Positions 50,513-60,267 of a stretch of DNA of 64,000 bases are shown here, piece by piece; within the stretch, counting starts at the first letter, position 1; every line of letters begins with the position of its first letter. Made by a program: the position numbers and the translations under genes. The DNA is taken from NCBI GenBank assembly GCA_029212925.1, contig JARGOB010000002.1, positions 124,001 through 188,000 of the forward strand. The letters are read 5' to 3'. This DNA comes from Coxiellaceae bacterium. GTDB taxonomy: Bacteria > Pseudomonadota > Gammaproteobacteria > Coxiellales > Coxiellaceae. The notes below the pieces were generated by a model, which was not told the origin of the DNA, searched no databases, and saw nothing but the letters and a program-made list of their open reading frames with translations.

Positions 50513-51175
50513 TGAAGCGACATAAGCATTTAGCGCATCAAGCTCATCCGGCGTACCGACATTAAACCAAGCACCTTCATACAACTCACCGGTAACGTTA
50601 TGCTGCTCAATGGCAGGCAGTAAACGACTACTAATAGAAAATCTACGCTCGGTAACGTTGTCAAATAACTCGCGCGTTATAACACCGATGCCGGCATAAT
50701 TGCGCTTATCACCTTGCAATGTAATGGCACCTTGCTCATCTAACGCAAAGTCACCTTGCGAGTGATAAGGTGGATTTGGCACTAACACTAAATGGGCGGC
50801 GGCATTCATCGGTTGATGTAAATGCTCGTAAGGAAAATCGGTATAAATATCCGCGGATGTTACCAAGAAAGGTTGATCACCTAAGAGTGGCAATGCCTGA
50901 TAAACACCCCCACCAGTTTCAAGGCCACCGACTTCATGCTCATAAGAATATTCAATCTTTGCACCATAAGAACTACCATCACCCAGCGCATCAATAATCG
51001 ATGACGCCATATAACAGACATTAATCACAATATCGTCAAACCCAGCTCGCACTAAACAACGCACCTGATGCGCAATCAATGTTTCACCACCCACCTCTAC
51101 CAGCGGCTTGGGTATACGCTGTGTAATGCCACCCAATCGTTTGCCACAACCCGCCGCTAAAATCATCGCTTTCAA
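50489..51175 (-). CDS. murU: N-acetylmuramate alpha-1-phosphate uridylyltransferase
   Basis: 228 residues. MKAMILAAGCGKRLGGITQRIPKPLVEVGGETLI is the nucleotidyltransferase opening (signature GxGxR...PKP). Acidic metal-binding SADIYTDFP lies near 108, and the GVYQALPLLGDQPFLVTSAD segment is typical. With AmgK it converts recycled MurNAc into UDP-MurNAc, bypassing MurA and therefore fosfomycin. The ATG overlaps the amgK stop by four nt, so the two are coupled. Confidence 0.93.
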   Translation of the reverse strand: MKAMILAAGCGKRLGGITQRIPKPLVEVGGETLIAHQVRCLVRAGFDDIVINVCYMASSIIDALGDGSSYGAKIEYSYEHEVGGLETGGGVYQALPLLGDQPFLVTSADIYTDFPYEHLHQPMNAAAHLVLVPNPPYHSQGDFALDEQGAITLQGDKRNYAGIGVITRELFDNVTERRFSISSRLLPAIEQHNVTGELYEGAWFNVGTPDELDALNAYVASSQRNGIT

Positions 51176-52149
51176 TTCGTTTCCTTATCACTTATTAATG
51201 CTGCTACATCTTTAAAGATCGCATGGCGCGCTGCTGCTGTTTGCAGATACTGCGCTGCATAATCACGTGCTTGTCGATACAGGTTGCGATCACACATACG
51301 CGAAAACAAGCCAATACAACGCAAGTGTCGCAACAAAGTCGCCGCATCGAACCATAATATAAAATCATCCCACGTGGTGAGCGCCAAGTGGTCGAAGCGC
51401 TTTAACTGTTCAAAGTAATCCGCTAATAACTGCAGAACTAGCTCATCCGACAGACACACATAAGCATCACGTAAAATGGATGCTAAGTCATAACTCAATG
51501 GACCAACGCATAACATTTGAAAATCGATATGCGCTAATTGCTGATCATTTTTCAACATAATATTACGACTATGAAAATCACGATGGCATAAAACCTGAGG
51601 GCTGCGTTGTAAGATATCGATACAGTTTGCCACGGCCTGCTCTATCAATTGCTGCTCTTTAACATCCAGCTCACTGCCACGCTGCTGGTTTACATAATAG
51701 CTGGCGCCATCAATCGCTCGCCCTTGGTAAGTGCTCCAGTCAAATAACGGAATACCTTGCTCAACTTCTAAACGAAAGGTTTGCAATTTCAATAAATCAT
51801 CTAATACTAGTTGATAATCTTTAGCCACCAACTGGTGCTGCATACGGTCATACCAGTGCGAACCACCGAGGTCTTCTTGCAATAAATAACCATGATCAGC
51901 ATCCAGCTGAAAAACCTCCGGTGTATACCAACCCACTTTGTTTAGAAACTCGCCCAAAGCAGCAAAACTCAAAATACTTTCAGGTATCTCACGCGCATCG
52001 GTCACGATATACGTTTGCGCTGGAGTAATCGCTCGATAATAGTGACGTCGACTAATGACCTGCGGTAAATCTTGTAGCTCGGTCAACTGTAACGCACAAT
52101 GATCGGCTAACCAATGTTGTACTTGTTGTTTACTTGATAAATCTGTCAT
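51172..52149 (-). CDS. amgK: N-acetylmuramate/N-acetylglucosamine kinase
   Basis: 325 residues from the ATG at 52147-52149 (MTDLSSKQQVQHWL). Phosphotransferase fold: LLQEDLGGSHWYDRM near 105, Brenner motif LCHRDFHSRNIMLKN near 192 and metal Asp in LAHIDFQMLCVGPLSYDLASIL near 210. In the cell-wall recycling pathway it phosphorylates MurNAc at C1. The frame is open further upstream to 52260, but that would overlap lptD deeply. The divergent arrangement with lptD is the same as in Pseudomonas. Confidence 0.93.
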   Translation of the reverse strand: MTDLSSKQQVQHWLADHCALQLTELQDLPQVISRRHYYRAITPAQTYIVTDAREIPESILSFAALGEFLNKVGWYTPEVFQLDADHGYLLQEDLGGSHWYDRMQHQLVAKDYQLVLDDLLKLQTFRLEVEQGIPLFDWSTYQGRAIDGASYYVNQQRGSELDVKEQQLIEQAVANCIDILQRSPQVLCHRDFHSRNIMLKNDQQLAHIDFQMLCVGPLSYDLASILRDAYVCLSDELVLQLLADYFEQLKRFDHLALTTWDDFILWFDAATLLRHLRCIGLFSRMCDRNLYRQARDYAAQYLQTAAARHAIFKDVAALISDKETN

Positions 52150-52193
52150 AACCGGTACCATACTCATCGCATACAGCTGGAGAAAATATTCAC

Positions 52194-54686
52194 ATGAAGC
52201 ACGCGCTTTGCAAATTAATTGCGCTATCAGCCGCAGTTCACTGCGGTATTGCGCTTGCATCGCCCAAGGCTAACAAAAGCACCATAACACCTCAAGTGCT
52301 GAGCGGAAAACAAATTGCTGACATGCTCAACTGGCTACCCAGCAAAGACAGCGACAATATTTGTGGTGGCAGCTATAAAGAACCGAAGCTGATCGTTGAT
52401 AACCCAACTCCAACCGGGGTTGAAGATAATGCCACAGCAGTAACCGCCGATGGTCCCGCGCTTTTTTCCTCCAGCGGACGTTCAATTTTACAACAAAACG
52501 TAGTGGTCACCCAACCCGGCCGTTTAATAAATGCCGACAAGGCGTACATATACCGTAACGCAGACAACGGCAAGATTTCAGCTATTGAGCTGTTTGGTCA
52601 TGTTCGTTTTCAGCAAAAAGATAAATTAATTGTTAGCCAACACGCCTACCTTGATTTAAGTGATGGATCATCCGTACTTGATGATGGCCTCTATCATGTG
52701 CTGTATAACGGCGGCAAACATAATGACTTAAGCGCCTGGGGGCGTGCTTACCAAGTTAAGCGTCGCGCCAATGGCGTGATAGATTTATACGGCCGTGCCT
52801 CATATACCACTTGCCCGCCGATTAAACCGTCATGGATGATTCATGCTAACCGTATGCATTTAGATAAACACAAAGGCGTGGGAAAAGCTTACGGCGTCGT
52901 ATTAAAATTTCATAAAATACCTTTGCTGTATACGCCGTACTTTTCATTTGCCATCGACAAGCAAAGAAAGTCTGGCCTGTTAACGCCGATTATCGGCCAT
53001 ACCGGCCCATCAGGCCTTGATATTGCATTACCTATTTATTGGAATATGGCACCCAATTACGACATGACCATTACACCCCGCATGCTCACCAAACGCGGCT
53101 TCCAATTGAACGGTCAATTTCGTTTTCTCAGCAACACCACCCGCGGACGATACTTTGGTAACTTTTTACCCGGCGATAAAGCGTTTCGCACCTTCAAACA
53201 AGAAACGCTAGATACCACAGCAGCCACCGCAGAAAATTTACCTTATCTTAATGCAATAGAAGGTTACACCAACAATCGCTGGATGGTTACCATCAACCAA
53301 CACTCGGCATTTGGTCAAGGCTGGACAGCTGACTTTAATGTCAATCGTGTGAGCGACTCTTATTATTTAAAGGATTTTGATATTACCGCCAATGGTGCCA
53401 CCGCCAACCAATTACTCAACCAAGCTGACCTGCATTACCGAGGACAACACTGGGAATTCACCGGCATGTTTCAGGGTTACCAAACCTTGCACCCCATCAA
53501 TCAGCCCATCACTGATGATCAATACCAGCGTATTCCAGAAATCGACAGCACCGCCAACTACCCAGGCCTTACCAACTGGCTAGACTTTAATATGTCGACA
53601 TCGCTAATCAACTTTGGCTACAACAGCTTCTTTGTACCCAACTTGCCGGTTGGTCAGCGCATTCACTTACGGCCCAGCGTTAGCATACCAATGAACTGGG
53701 CGGCCGGTTATGTCACACCATCCCTCTATGTCGACAACACCGACTATGTGGTTGAACACCAATTGCCCTACCAAGACAGAAACATTGCACGCACCTTGCC
53801 CATTGTCGATATCGACACCGGCCTCTATCTGGATAGGCCAGTGCACTTCGGCAGTCACCACCTGATCGAAACGTTTGAGCCACAAGTGTTCTATTTATAT
53901 GTGCCTTATAAAAACCAAAGTAACATCCCAAACTTCGACACCTACAGCTTACCGTTTTCATTTGCACAGGTATTTTCACTGAACCGTTTTACCGGTTATG
54001 ACCGCATACAAAACGCCAATCAATTCAGCCTCGGTTTTACCAGCCGATTCCTCAACGCTTATGATGGCTCACAACGCTTTCGATTTGATGTGGGTACCAT
54101 TTACTATATGGCCGAACCTAAAGTTTGTTTGAACAGAGACTGCGCACACACCACCAATAACTTCTCACCGATTGTCAGTGATGTGACATTCAATCCAGCC
54201 AATCACTGGTCTACTACCGCCACCTGGGCATGGGACCCTAACGCCAAACAAACCAATAATGCCGGTGTGACGTTTAATTATATTCGTGATAATTCACACT
54301 TATTCTCACTGCAATATAATTACGTGCGAGAAACTGACGGCTCAGTAGATATACCTAGCCGCCAAACCCACAGTAATTTAATCGGTGGCACCTACTTCCC
54401 ACTAACCTCTCATTGGAACGGTATTGCTTACGCTTATTACAACTTGACCGATAAACACCCTGAAAGTTACTACTTTGGTGTCGAATATAATACCTGCTGT
54501 TGGAGCCTGCGTTTTCTCACCGACCGGTTATGGCAAAACAATATACCGGCACCAGGCACCGGCAATACCTATCAAACCGGCTATTATGTCCAACTCAGTC
54601 TAAAAGGTTTGGGTGCGCTCGCAAATAAGAACACAGACCGTTTGTTTATGAATACGCTTCCAGGCTATAATCCGGACCTACGATAA
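52194..54686 (+). CDS. lptD: LPS assembly protein LptD
   Basis: 830 residues; outer-membrane barrel that inserts LPS. Signal peptide MKHALCKLIALSAAVHCGIALAS. An OstA-like jellyroll domain covers about residues 95-225 (INADKAYIYRNADNGKISAIELFGHVRF). The barrel follows (TPYFSFAIDKQRKSGLLTPIIGH, then strands to the end). Cys residues lie near 57 (NICGG) and near 202 (TTCPP) and, at the C-terminal end, in YNTCCWSLRF, which fits the disulfide pairing needed for LptD maturation. GGAG is present before the ATG. First gene of lptD-surA-rsmA. Confidence 0.97.
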   Translation: MKHALCKLIALSAAVHCGIALASPKANKSTITPQVLSGKQIADMLNWLPSKDSDNICGGSYKEPKLIVDNPTPTGVEDNATAVTADGPALFSSSGRSILQQNVVVTQPGRLINADKAYIYRNADNGKISAIELFGHVRFQQKDKLIVSQHAYLDLSDGSSVLDDGLYHVLYNGGKHNDLSAWGRAYQVKRRANGVIDLYGRASYTTCPPIKPSWMIHANRMHLDKHKGVGKAYGVVLKFHKIPLLYTPYFSFAIDKQRKSGLLTPIIGHTGPSGLDIALPIYWNMAPNYDMTITPRMLTKRGFQLNGQFRFLSNTTRGRYFGNFLPGDKAFRTFKQETLDTTAATAENLPYLNAIEGYTNNRWMVTINQHSAFGQGWTADFNVNRVSDSYYLKDFDITANGATANQLLNQADLHYRGQHWEFTGMFQGYQTLHPINQPITDDQYQRIPEIDSTANYPGLTNWLDFNMSTSLINFGYNSFFVPNLPVGQRIHLRPSVSIPMNWAAGYVTPSLYVDNTDYVVEHQLPYQDRNIARTLPIVDIDTGLYLDRPVHFGSHHLIETFEPQVFYLYVPYKNQSNIPNFDTYSLPFSFAQVFSLNRFTGYDRIQNANQFSLGFTSRFLNAYDGSQRFRFDVGTIYYMAEPKVCLNRDCAHTTNNFSPIVSDVTFNPANHWSTTATWAWDPNAKQTNNAGVTFNYIRDNSHLFSLQYNYVRETDGSVDIPSRQTHSNLIGGTYFPLTSHWNGIAYAYYNLTDKHPESYYFGVEYNTCCWSLRFLTDRLWQNNIPAPGTGNTYQTGYYVQLSLKGLGALANKNTDRLFMNTLPGYNPDLR

Positions 54687-54706
54687 TCGATAAGGAACGT
54701 AAGCGT

Positions 54707-55681
54707 ATGCTAAACAAGATAAGTTCAATTATCCTCAGTGGGCTACTTAGCCTCACGCTATCATGCGGTGTCGCACAAGCGGCCAGCAGCTCGCCGGTAC
54801 AATCCGTCAATAATATTGCTGCCATCGTTAACAAAAGCGTTATTACTGAATACCAAGTGCAACAAGCCATCAACAATGTAAAAAAACACATGGAAGCTGC
54901 CCACGTTGCCATGCCAGATGACGCTTTGATTCGTAAACAAGTGATTCAAACACTCATCAATGAAGAATTAATCACTCAAATGGCAAAGCGCGCTAAACTT
55001 TCTATTAGCGATGCTGAAGTGACTGCCGCTATTGCTAACATCGCCAAATCGAATAAATTAACAGTCAGTCAGCTCACACAAAAAGTAAAACAGCAAGGCG
55101 AAGACTTCGCCGACTTCAAAAGCGACATTAAAAAGCAAATGCTAACCAGCAAAGTGCAACATGCTGCCGTCGCTAGCAAAATTCATGTCACCGACAGTCA
55201 AATCAACCAAGCCATTGCTAAATACAATAAAAGCCAAGGCAAACAACAAAGCTATCATATTGCTGATATCGTCGTCGCCGTACCGGATGACGCCAAAGAC
55301 ACACAAATAGCCAACGCTAAAAACCGCGCACAAGATATTTATAAAAAACTATCTAAGGGTGGCAACTTTAGTAAAGTTGCTAAATTGGAATCTAACAATG
55401 AAGACGGCCCCAGCGATGGCGACCTAGGATGGCAAACGGCCAACGAGATCCCTGACTTGTTTTTAGACCAACTAGAACACATGAAAATAAATCAAATCAG
55501 CAAACCAATCCAAGCAGGTAATGGCTTCCATATATTAAAATTACTCGGCGTTAAAAAAAGTGACAAAAAAATGTCTCGCGACCAAGCGCGTAAAATGCTA
55601 GAGAATCAACAATACCAAAAGGCGGTAGCCAAATGGATTAAAGGTATACGCAAAAGCGCCTATATTAAGGTAACGAAGTGA
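54707..55681 (+). CDS. surA: SurA-type periplasmic chaperone, single parvulin domain
   Basis: 324 residues, about 100 shorter than E. coli SurA. Signal peptide MLNKISSIILSGLLSLTLS-CGVAQA. The SurA N-terminal helical domain runs about 30-175 (NNIAAIVNKSVITEYQVQQAINNVKK). One parvulin PPIase domain follows at about 185-285 (SYHIADIVVAVPDD, GGNFSKVAKLESNNEDGPSDGDLGW, GFHILKLL) and a C-terminal helix. E. coli has two parvulin domains; here one is absent. It folds outer-membrane proteins, including LptD from the same operon. The stop overlaps the rsmA GTG by four nt. Confidence 0.92.
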   Translation: MLNKISSIILSGLLSLTLSCGVAQAASSSPVQSVNNIAAIVNKSVITEYQVQQAINNVKKHMEAAHVAMPDDALIRKQVIQTLINEELITQMAKRAKLSISDAEVTAAIANIAKSNKLTVSQLTQKVKQQGEDFADFKSDIKKQMLTSKVQHAAVASKIHVTDSQINQAIAKYNKSQGKQQSYHIADIVVAVPDDAKDTQIANAKNRAQDIYKKLSKGGNFSKVAKLESNNEDGPSDGDLGWQTANEIPDLFLDQLEHMKINQISKPIQAGNGFHILKLLGVKKSDKKMSRDQARKMLENQQYQKAVAKWIKGIRKSAYIKVTK

Positions 55682-56466
55682 CACAAAATCACCGCGCAAG
55701 GAAGCGCTTTGGCCAAAACTTTCTGACCAACGAAGGGGTCATCCACCAAATCATTGCCAGCATTGCACCGCGCCCCAACGACAACATGGTTGAAATCGGC
55801 CCAGGGCTCGGCGCATTAACTGATGCGCTACTGCCTGAGCTCAATCACTTAAACGCCATTGAACTTGATCGCGATTTAGCCGAAAAACTAGAAAAACAAT
55901 ACGGTGAACAAGGCAAGTTGCAGCTCTACCAACAAGATGTTCTGCAATTTCAATTTAATGTATTAGCCAATGCCGGACCATTACGCGTGGTCGGCAACTT
56001 GCCTTACAATATTTCTACACCGTTATTATTTCATTTATTTAAAGTGATCGATTGCATTAAAGACATGCACTTTATGTTGCAACAAGAAGTCGTGAGTCGT
56101 ATGGCGGCACCCGTAGGTAGCTCCAACTACAATAAACTCAGCGTGATGGTGCAATATTATTGCGAAGTAGAACAGCTCATTGCCATCCCCCCCGAAGCTT
56201 TTGACCCAGCACCTAAAGTGAACTCAGGCTTCCTACGCCTGATACCACACACCAAACGCTACGATATCGATAGCCGCACACTGACTGAAGTCGTGAGCCT
56301 AGCCTTTAGTCAACGGCGAAAAACACTCAACAACACCCTCAAACCTTTATTAAACACCGAACAAATCAAACAGTGTGATATTGATCCAGGTGCACGCGCG
56401 CAGGAGCTAAGCGTAGAAAAATTTGTTACACTGGCACAATTCGTGTCAACACACAGGGAAGACTGA
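55678..56466 (+). CDS. rsmA: 16S rRNA (adenine(1518)-N6/adenine(1519)-N6)-dimethyltransferase
   Basis: 262 residues, also called KsgA. RKRFGQNFLTNEGVI at the start, SAM motif MVEIGPGLGALTDALL near 37, acidic NAIELDRDLAEKL near 60 and catalytic VVGNLPYNISTPLLFHL (NLPY) near 104. GTG start overlapping the surA stop (GTGA). It dimethylates two adenines near the 3' end of 16S rRNA. The pdxA and apaG genes found beside it in many relatives are absent here. Confidence 0.97.
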   Translation: MTQNHRARKRFGQNFLTNEGVIHQIIASIAPRPNDNMVEIGPGLGALTDALLPELNHLNAIELDRDLAEKLEKQYGEQGKLQLYQQDVLQFQFNVLANAGPLRVVGNLPYNISTPLLFHLFKVIDCIKDMHFMLQQEVVSRMAAPVGSSNYNKLSVMVQYYCEVEQLIAIPPEAFDPAPKVNSGFLRLIPHTKRYDIDSRTLTEVVSLAFSQRRKTLNNTLKPLLNTEQIKQCDIDPGARAQELSVEKFVTLAQFVSTHRED

Positions 56467-56906
56467 TGTTAAATTACAAAAATATCTTGATCGCCACCTG
56501 CCTGACGCCACAATCAGACAGTATCGCAGCACGCGCGCAAGAATTGGCCGAAGCTAATAAAGCCACGCTGCATATAGCGCATGTATTAGAACAAACCACT
56601 GCAGCTTATGGCGGCGAGTTCAGCATCAATATCGATGTCGAATACGAACAAACCCTGGAACACAACTTACAAAAAATGCTCGACGCACAAGCAGAAAAAC
56701 ACGGCATAGCAGCCGCTAATCGTCACTTGGAAACCGGTGCAATTAAACACGCGATTGTTGATCTTGCTAATGACCTAGGATGCGACCTAATCGTCGTCGG
56801 CACACACCCGCATCACGGTATTGAAAAATTATTAGGTTCAAAAGCGAATGCCATTTTACACCTAGCCAAATGCGATGTATTAACCGTTCGCATGAGTGAC
56901 AAGTAA
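56466..56906 (+). CDS. Universal stress protein (UspA family)
   Basis: 146 residues. NILIATCLTPQSDSIAARAQELA at the start and the nucleotide-loop region LIVVGTHPHHGIEKLLGSKANAILHLAKCDVLTV near the end, close to the G-2x-G-9x-G-(S/T) ATP motif but with His replacing one Gly (VGTHPHHG). Its ATG overlaps the rsmA stop by one base, so it is in the same transcription unit. Cytoplasmic stress protein; no partner specified. Confidence 0.92.
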   Translation: MLNYKNILIATCLTPQSDSIAARAQELAEANKATLHIAHVLEQTTAAYGGEFSINIDVEYEQTLEHNLQKMLDAQAEKHGIAAANRHLETGAIKHAIVDLANDLGCDLIVVGTHPHHGIEKLLGSKANAILHLAKCDVLTVRMSDK

Positions 56907-56907
56907 T

Positions 56908-57306
56908 ATGGAACAAGTGGAAATACCAGTAAGGTGGGTAGACATTGACAGCTATGGCCATGTCAATAACGCAAGATACTTTGATTACATGACCGAGATT
57001 CGAGCGATGATATTGCCGCAATTCTTCGCCGATCCAAATATACAATTTGTTATTGCTGATACTAGCTGCCGCTTTAAGCAACCTATCAACTACCCCTGCA
57101 CTATCATCATACAACAATCGACTTCTCGTATCGGCGACACTAATTTTGAATTGAGCTACAACATACTGACGGATAAACATCCTGACGTTATCCATGCCAC
57201 CGGCACGGCACGCATGGCGTGTTATCACGCCATTAAAAAAAGAACCTGCACTATACCTGACGACATCAGGCAATATTTACAGCAACATTTAGAGGAAGCA
57301 AACTAA
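56908..57306 (+). CDS. Acyl-CoA thioesterase (4HBT/YbgC-like hotdog)
   Basis: 132 residues from the ATG at 56908. VEIPVRWVDIDSYGHVNNARYFDYMTEIR at the start is the hotdog active-site motif, with Asp in DIDSYGHVNN. The rest fits a single hotdog domain. Two bp after the uspA stop and one bp before sppA. Substrate unknown. Confidence 0.88.
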   Translation: MEQVEIPVRWVDIDSYGHVNNARYFDYMTEIRAMILPQFFADPNIQFVIADTSCRFKQPINYPCTIIIQQSTSRIGDTNFELSYNILTDKHPDVIHATGTARMACYHAIKKRTCTIPDDIRQYLQQHLEEAN

Positions 57307-57307
57307 G

Positions 57308-58255
57308 ATGGAAGATGAAAAATTACAAAAAGTAATCGTTGATGAACTATTGGTTGATCGCCGCAAAGACAGGCGCTGGCGCAATTTTCGCTTCTTCCTC
57401 ATACTGCTAGTCATTATTATTTATGCTTCATTAATCCTAATGATGCCCGATAAAAAAAGCGGCTCCGGTGAGAAGTTTAACTCTGCAAAGCCTTATGTGT
57501 CATTGATACGCTTAAATGGCGAAATCATGCCCGACAAACCGTTTTCAGCCAATAAAGTCATACCGTTATTGCAACGCGCCTTTAGTGATCCACGCACACG
57601 AGGGGTGATCTTAGTGATTAATTCACCCGGTGGCAGCCCAGTTCAGGCCTCTATTATTCACGATAAAATTATGCAGTTAAAAACACGCTATGTGCATAAC
57701 GTAGTCGTGCTAGGCGTAGACTCATTAGCGTCTGGCGCCTATTTGGTGGCGACCGCTGCTGATAAAATTTACGTAAACCAAGACACCATTACGGGCTCCA
57801 TTGGCGTAGTAATGAGTGGCTTTGGCTTTACTGATGCCATTAAAAAGCTTGGCGTCACTCGCCGCGTATTTACTGCGGGCGATAATAAAGTGCGCATGGA
57901 CCCATTTGAACCGTTAACAGAAGCCTCTAAACAAAAAATTGACCATGTACTCGAAGCCGTGCATAAGCACTTTATCAAAGACGTTACTGAAGGACGCAAA
58001 GGCCGGCTACACGGCGACCCTAAGCAATTATTCTCGGGGGATTTTTGGATCGGCAGCGAAGCTGTTAAGCTTGGCTTAGCTGATGGCACGGGTCAGTTAT
58101 GGCAGATTATGAAAGACAACTTCAAAGTAACGCAATACCGCGACTACAGCCATCGTCCTTCATTCTTACGCGATATTATTAGTGATGTTCGCTCCGAAGT
58201 CGGCTTTAGCTTTGTTGATAACCATACGACACCGATTAAGGCGGAACATGCTTAA
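57308..58255 (+). CDS. sppA: S49 family signal peptide peptidase (SppA)
   Basis: 315 residues with an N-terminal TM anchor (FFLILLVIIIYASLILMM, about residues 30-48). Short-form SppA. SLIRLNGEI near 68, GVILVINSPGGSPVQASII near 98 (oxyanion), nucleophile Ser in GVDSLASGAYLVATAADKIY near 143 and TGSIGVVMSGF near 163; the general-base Lys is expected in the following segment (NKVRMDPFEPLTEASKQ). It degrades released signal peptides in the inner membrane. Its stop shares one base with the apaH start. Confidence 0.94.
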   Translation: MEDEKLQKVIVDELLVDRRKDRRWRNFRFFLILLVIIIYASLILMMPDKKSGSGEKFNSAKPYVSLIRLNGEIMPDKPFSANKVIPLLQRAFSDPRTRGVILVINSPGGSPVQASIIHDKIMQLKTRYVHNVVVLGVDSLASGAYLVATAADKIYVNQDTITGSIGVVMSGFGFTDAIKKLGVTRRVFTAGDNKVRMDPFEPLTEASKQKIDHVLEAVHKHFIKDVTEGRKGRLHGDPKQLFSGDFWIGSEAVKLGLADGTGQLWQIMKDNFKVTQYRDYSHRPSFLRDIISDVRSEVGFSFVDNHTTPIKAEHA

Positions 58256-59076
58256 TGGCATGCTATGTCATTGGTGATGTACAAGGTTGTATCCATGAGC
58301 TGCAGTTATTACTGCAGCTCATTCGTTATGATGACAGCAAAGACCAACTAATTTTTGTTGGTGATTTAGTTAATCGTGGGCCGCACTCATTAGACACACT
58401 GCAACTGATTCGCTCACTCAACAATGTGCGTGTCACACTGGGTAATCATGACTTATACCTATTGGCACTGGGTTATCAAGCCGTTGCTTATGATGGCGAG
58501 CACACCCTTGGACCCCTATTACAATCACCAGACTTACATGATCACCTGGAATGGTTGCGGCAACAATCCATTTTACTAATTGATGATGATTTGGATTTAG
58601 TTGCTATGCATGCTGGCATCCCACCGCAGTGGGATTTATCACAAGCCAAACAGCATGCGCAAGAACTCGAAAATATTTTACGCGGCCCGCATTATCTTGA
58701 TTATTTACAGCATATGGTCGGTCACACACCAGCCGCTTGGTCGGATGATTTAAGCGGATGGGATCGCTTACGTTATATCACCAATGCATTTACACGATTA
58801 CGCTTTTGTGATGCCAACGGCACACTGGAACTGAAAGTAAAATCAGCTAAAACCATTGATATACCTGATTATAAACCGTGGTTTAATTGGCCGCATGATT
58901 TTGCTAACTACCGTTTAGCCTTTGGTCATTGGGCATCACTCGAAGGCCAATGCGATGCTAATAATATTTATGCGATTGATACGGGATGTGTATGGGGTAA
59001 TAAACTCACCGCCATGAAAATTGATAACGACAAATCAATGAGTTTACTTTCTGTTCCTGCTTCACCCAGCCAATAA
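58255..59076 (+). CDS. apaH: Symmetrical bis(5'-nucleosyl)-tetraphosphatase
   Basis: 273 residues; hydrolyses Ap4A to two ADP and also uncaps Np4-capped RNA. Metallophosphatase motifs GDVQGCIHEL near 8, GDLVNRGPHSLDTL near 36 and LGNHDLYLLAL near 62. YDIPDYKPWF and AFGHWASLEGQ near 222 and IYAIDTGCVWGNKLTAM near 242. Gene ends the plus-strand run lptD to apaH. Confidence 0.96.
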   Translation: MACYVIGDVQGCIHELQLLLQLIRYDDSKDQLIFVGDLVNRGPHSLDTLQLIRSLNNVRVTLGNHDLYLLALGYQAVAYDGEHTLGPLLQSPDLHDHLEWLRQQSILLIDDDLDLVAMHAGIPPQWDLSQAKQHAQELENILRGPHYLDYLQHMVGHTPAAWSDDLSGWDRLRYITNAFTRLRFCDANGTLELKVKSAKTIDIPDYKPWFNWPHDFANYRLAFGHWASLEGQCDANNIYAIDTGCVWGNKLTAMKIDNDKSMSLLSVPASPSQ

Positions 59077-59084
59077 ATTCGCGA

Positions 59085-60257
59085 TTATTCTTCAGGTTGT
59101 ACCACTACACTACAATTGTTATAAGCAACTAACTCGCAACCGTCAAGACCAAATGACTTATCACCAGCATAAATTAAATAGGGCTTACCACAACGCTCAG
59201 CTACCAGCTTTTTAAAATATTTCAGACCTTTTTGCTGCTCTGGTCGATAAGTTTGAGCTGATTTAATCTCAACCGGAGTCAGCATTGAGCCCTGCTTAAA
59301 GATCAAATCAACTTCATTCTTTTTTGCATCACGATAATAGTATAAGTGCGGCTCTAAACCTTGGTTAAATCGATGCTTTAAAATATCTACTACTACAAAG
59401 GTTTCAAACAAATACCCCCGCAATGGATCGCGAGCTAACTGAGATGGCGTTTCAATTTCTAGCAAATAGGCAGCTAACCCAGCATCCGTAAAATATAATT
59501 TGGGGGATTTGACTACCTGCTTTCCGAAATTTTCAAAATACGGCGGCAGTAAATGAATTAAGTATGATGCGCCCAATACAGACAACCAGTGTTTAATGGT
59601 ATGTGCACTCACCCCAACTTCATTGGCAAGATTACTTTGATTTAGTACTTGACCTGTTCTAGCAGCACAGAGCTTAATGAATTTTTGAAATAACAATAAA
59701 TCTTTTACATTTATCAATTGTCTAACATCACGCTCTAAGTAAGTTTTTACATAATCACGATAAAATTGTACAGGCTTAATCTGCTTTTTATAAATGCGCG
59801 GAAAGCCTCCCTGCAATATTTTTTCGTTGATGCTAAGTTCAGTATTTATCTGCCGTAACTCCCCCTGACTTAATGGCAGTAATTCAAGCAAGCCGACACG
59901 GCCTGCTAACGATTGACTTATTGCTTGATGAATTTCCGGCTGCTGACTCCCCGTTAAGATATAGATACCCTCTTCATCTCTCTCATCTGTAATCGTTTGA
60001 ATATAAGAAAGCAATTGCGGCGCATACTGTATTTCATCAATAATTAAACGATCAGGGTATTGATTCAATAAAGCCCGAGGGTCCTCGACAGCTATCGCCC
60101 TAATATCAGGGTCTTCAAGGCTAATGTAGGGATAGCCTTCACATTGAGTCCGTACTAAAGTGGTTTTGCCAGATTGCCTTGGCCCCATCACAGCAACAAC
60201 AGGGTATTGCCGCCTTAAGGTGTCAAATTGACTAGCTATATCTCGGTGTATTTTCAT
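59085..60257 (-). CDS. AAA family ATPase with DUF4143 domain
   Basis: 390 residues. Walker A VMGPRQSGKTTLVRTQ near residue 24, Walker B RLIIDEIQYAPQLLSYIQ near 72 and ILTGSQQPEIHQAISQSLAGRVGLLELLPLSQGEL near 102 are typical of the AAA_14/DUF4143 family. DUF4143 follows (YLERDVRQLINVKDLLLFQKFIKLCAARTGQVLNQ, YFTDAGLAAYLLE, GYLFETFVVVDILKH). Ends with YYYRDAKKNEVDLIFKQGSMLTPVEIKS, the family's PDDEXK-like D-(x)n-E-x-K motif. Family often behaves as toxin/defence-like cargo. Palindromic operator-like repeat upstream. Confidence 0.9.
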   Translation of the reverse strand: MKIHRDIASQFDTLRRQYPVVAVMGPRQSGKTTLVRTQCEGYPYISLEDPDIRAIAVEDPRALLNQYPDRLIIDEIQYAPQLLSYIQTITDERDEEGIYILTGSQQPEIHQAISQSLAGRVGLLELLPLSQGELRQINTELSINEKILQGGFPRIYKKQIKPVQFYRDYVKTYLERDVRQLINVKDLLLFQKFIKLCAARTGQVLNQSNLANEVGVSAHTIKHWLSVLGASYLIHLLPPYFENFGKQVVKSPKLYFTDAGLAAYLLEIETPSQLARDPLRGYLFETFVVVDILKHRFNQGLEPHLYYYRDAKKNEVDLIFKQGSMLTPVEIKSAQTYRPEQQKGLKYFKKLVAERCGKPYLIYAGDKSFGLDGCELVAYNNCSVVVQPEE

Positions 60258-60267
60258 ATATTTGAAT

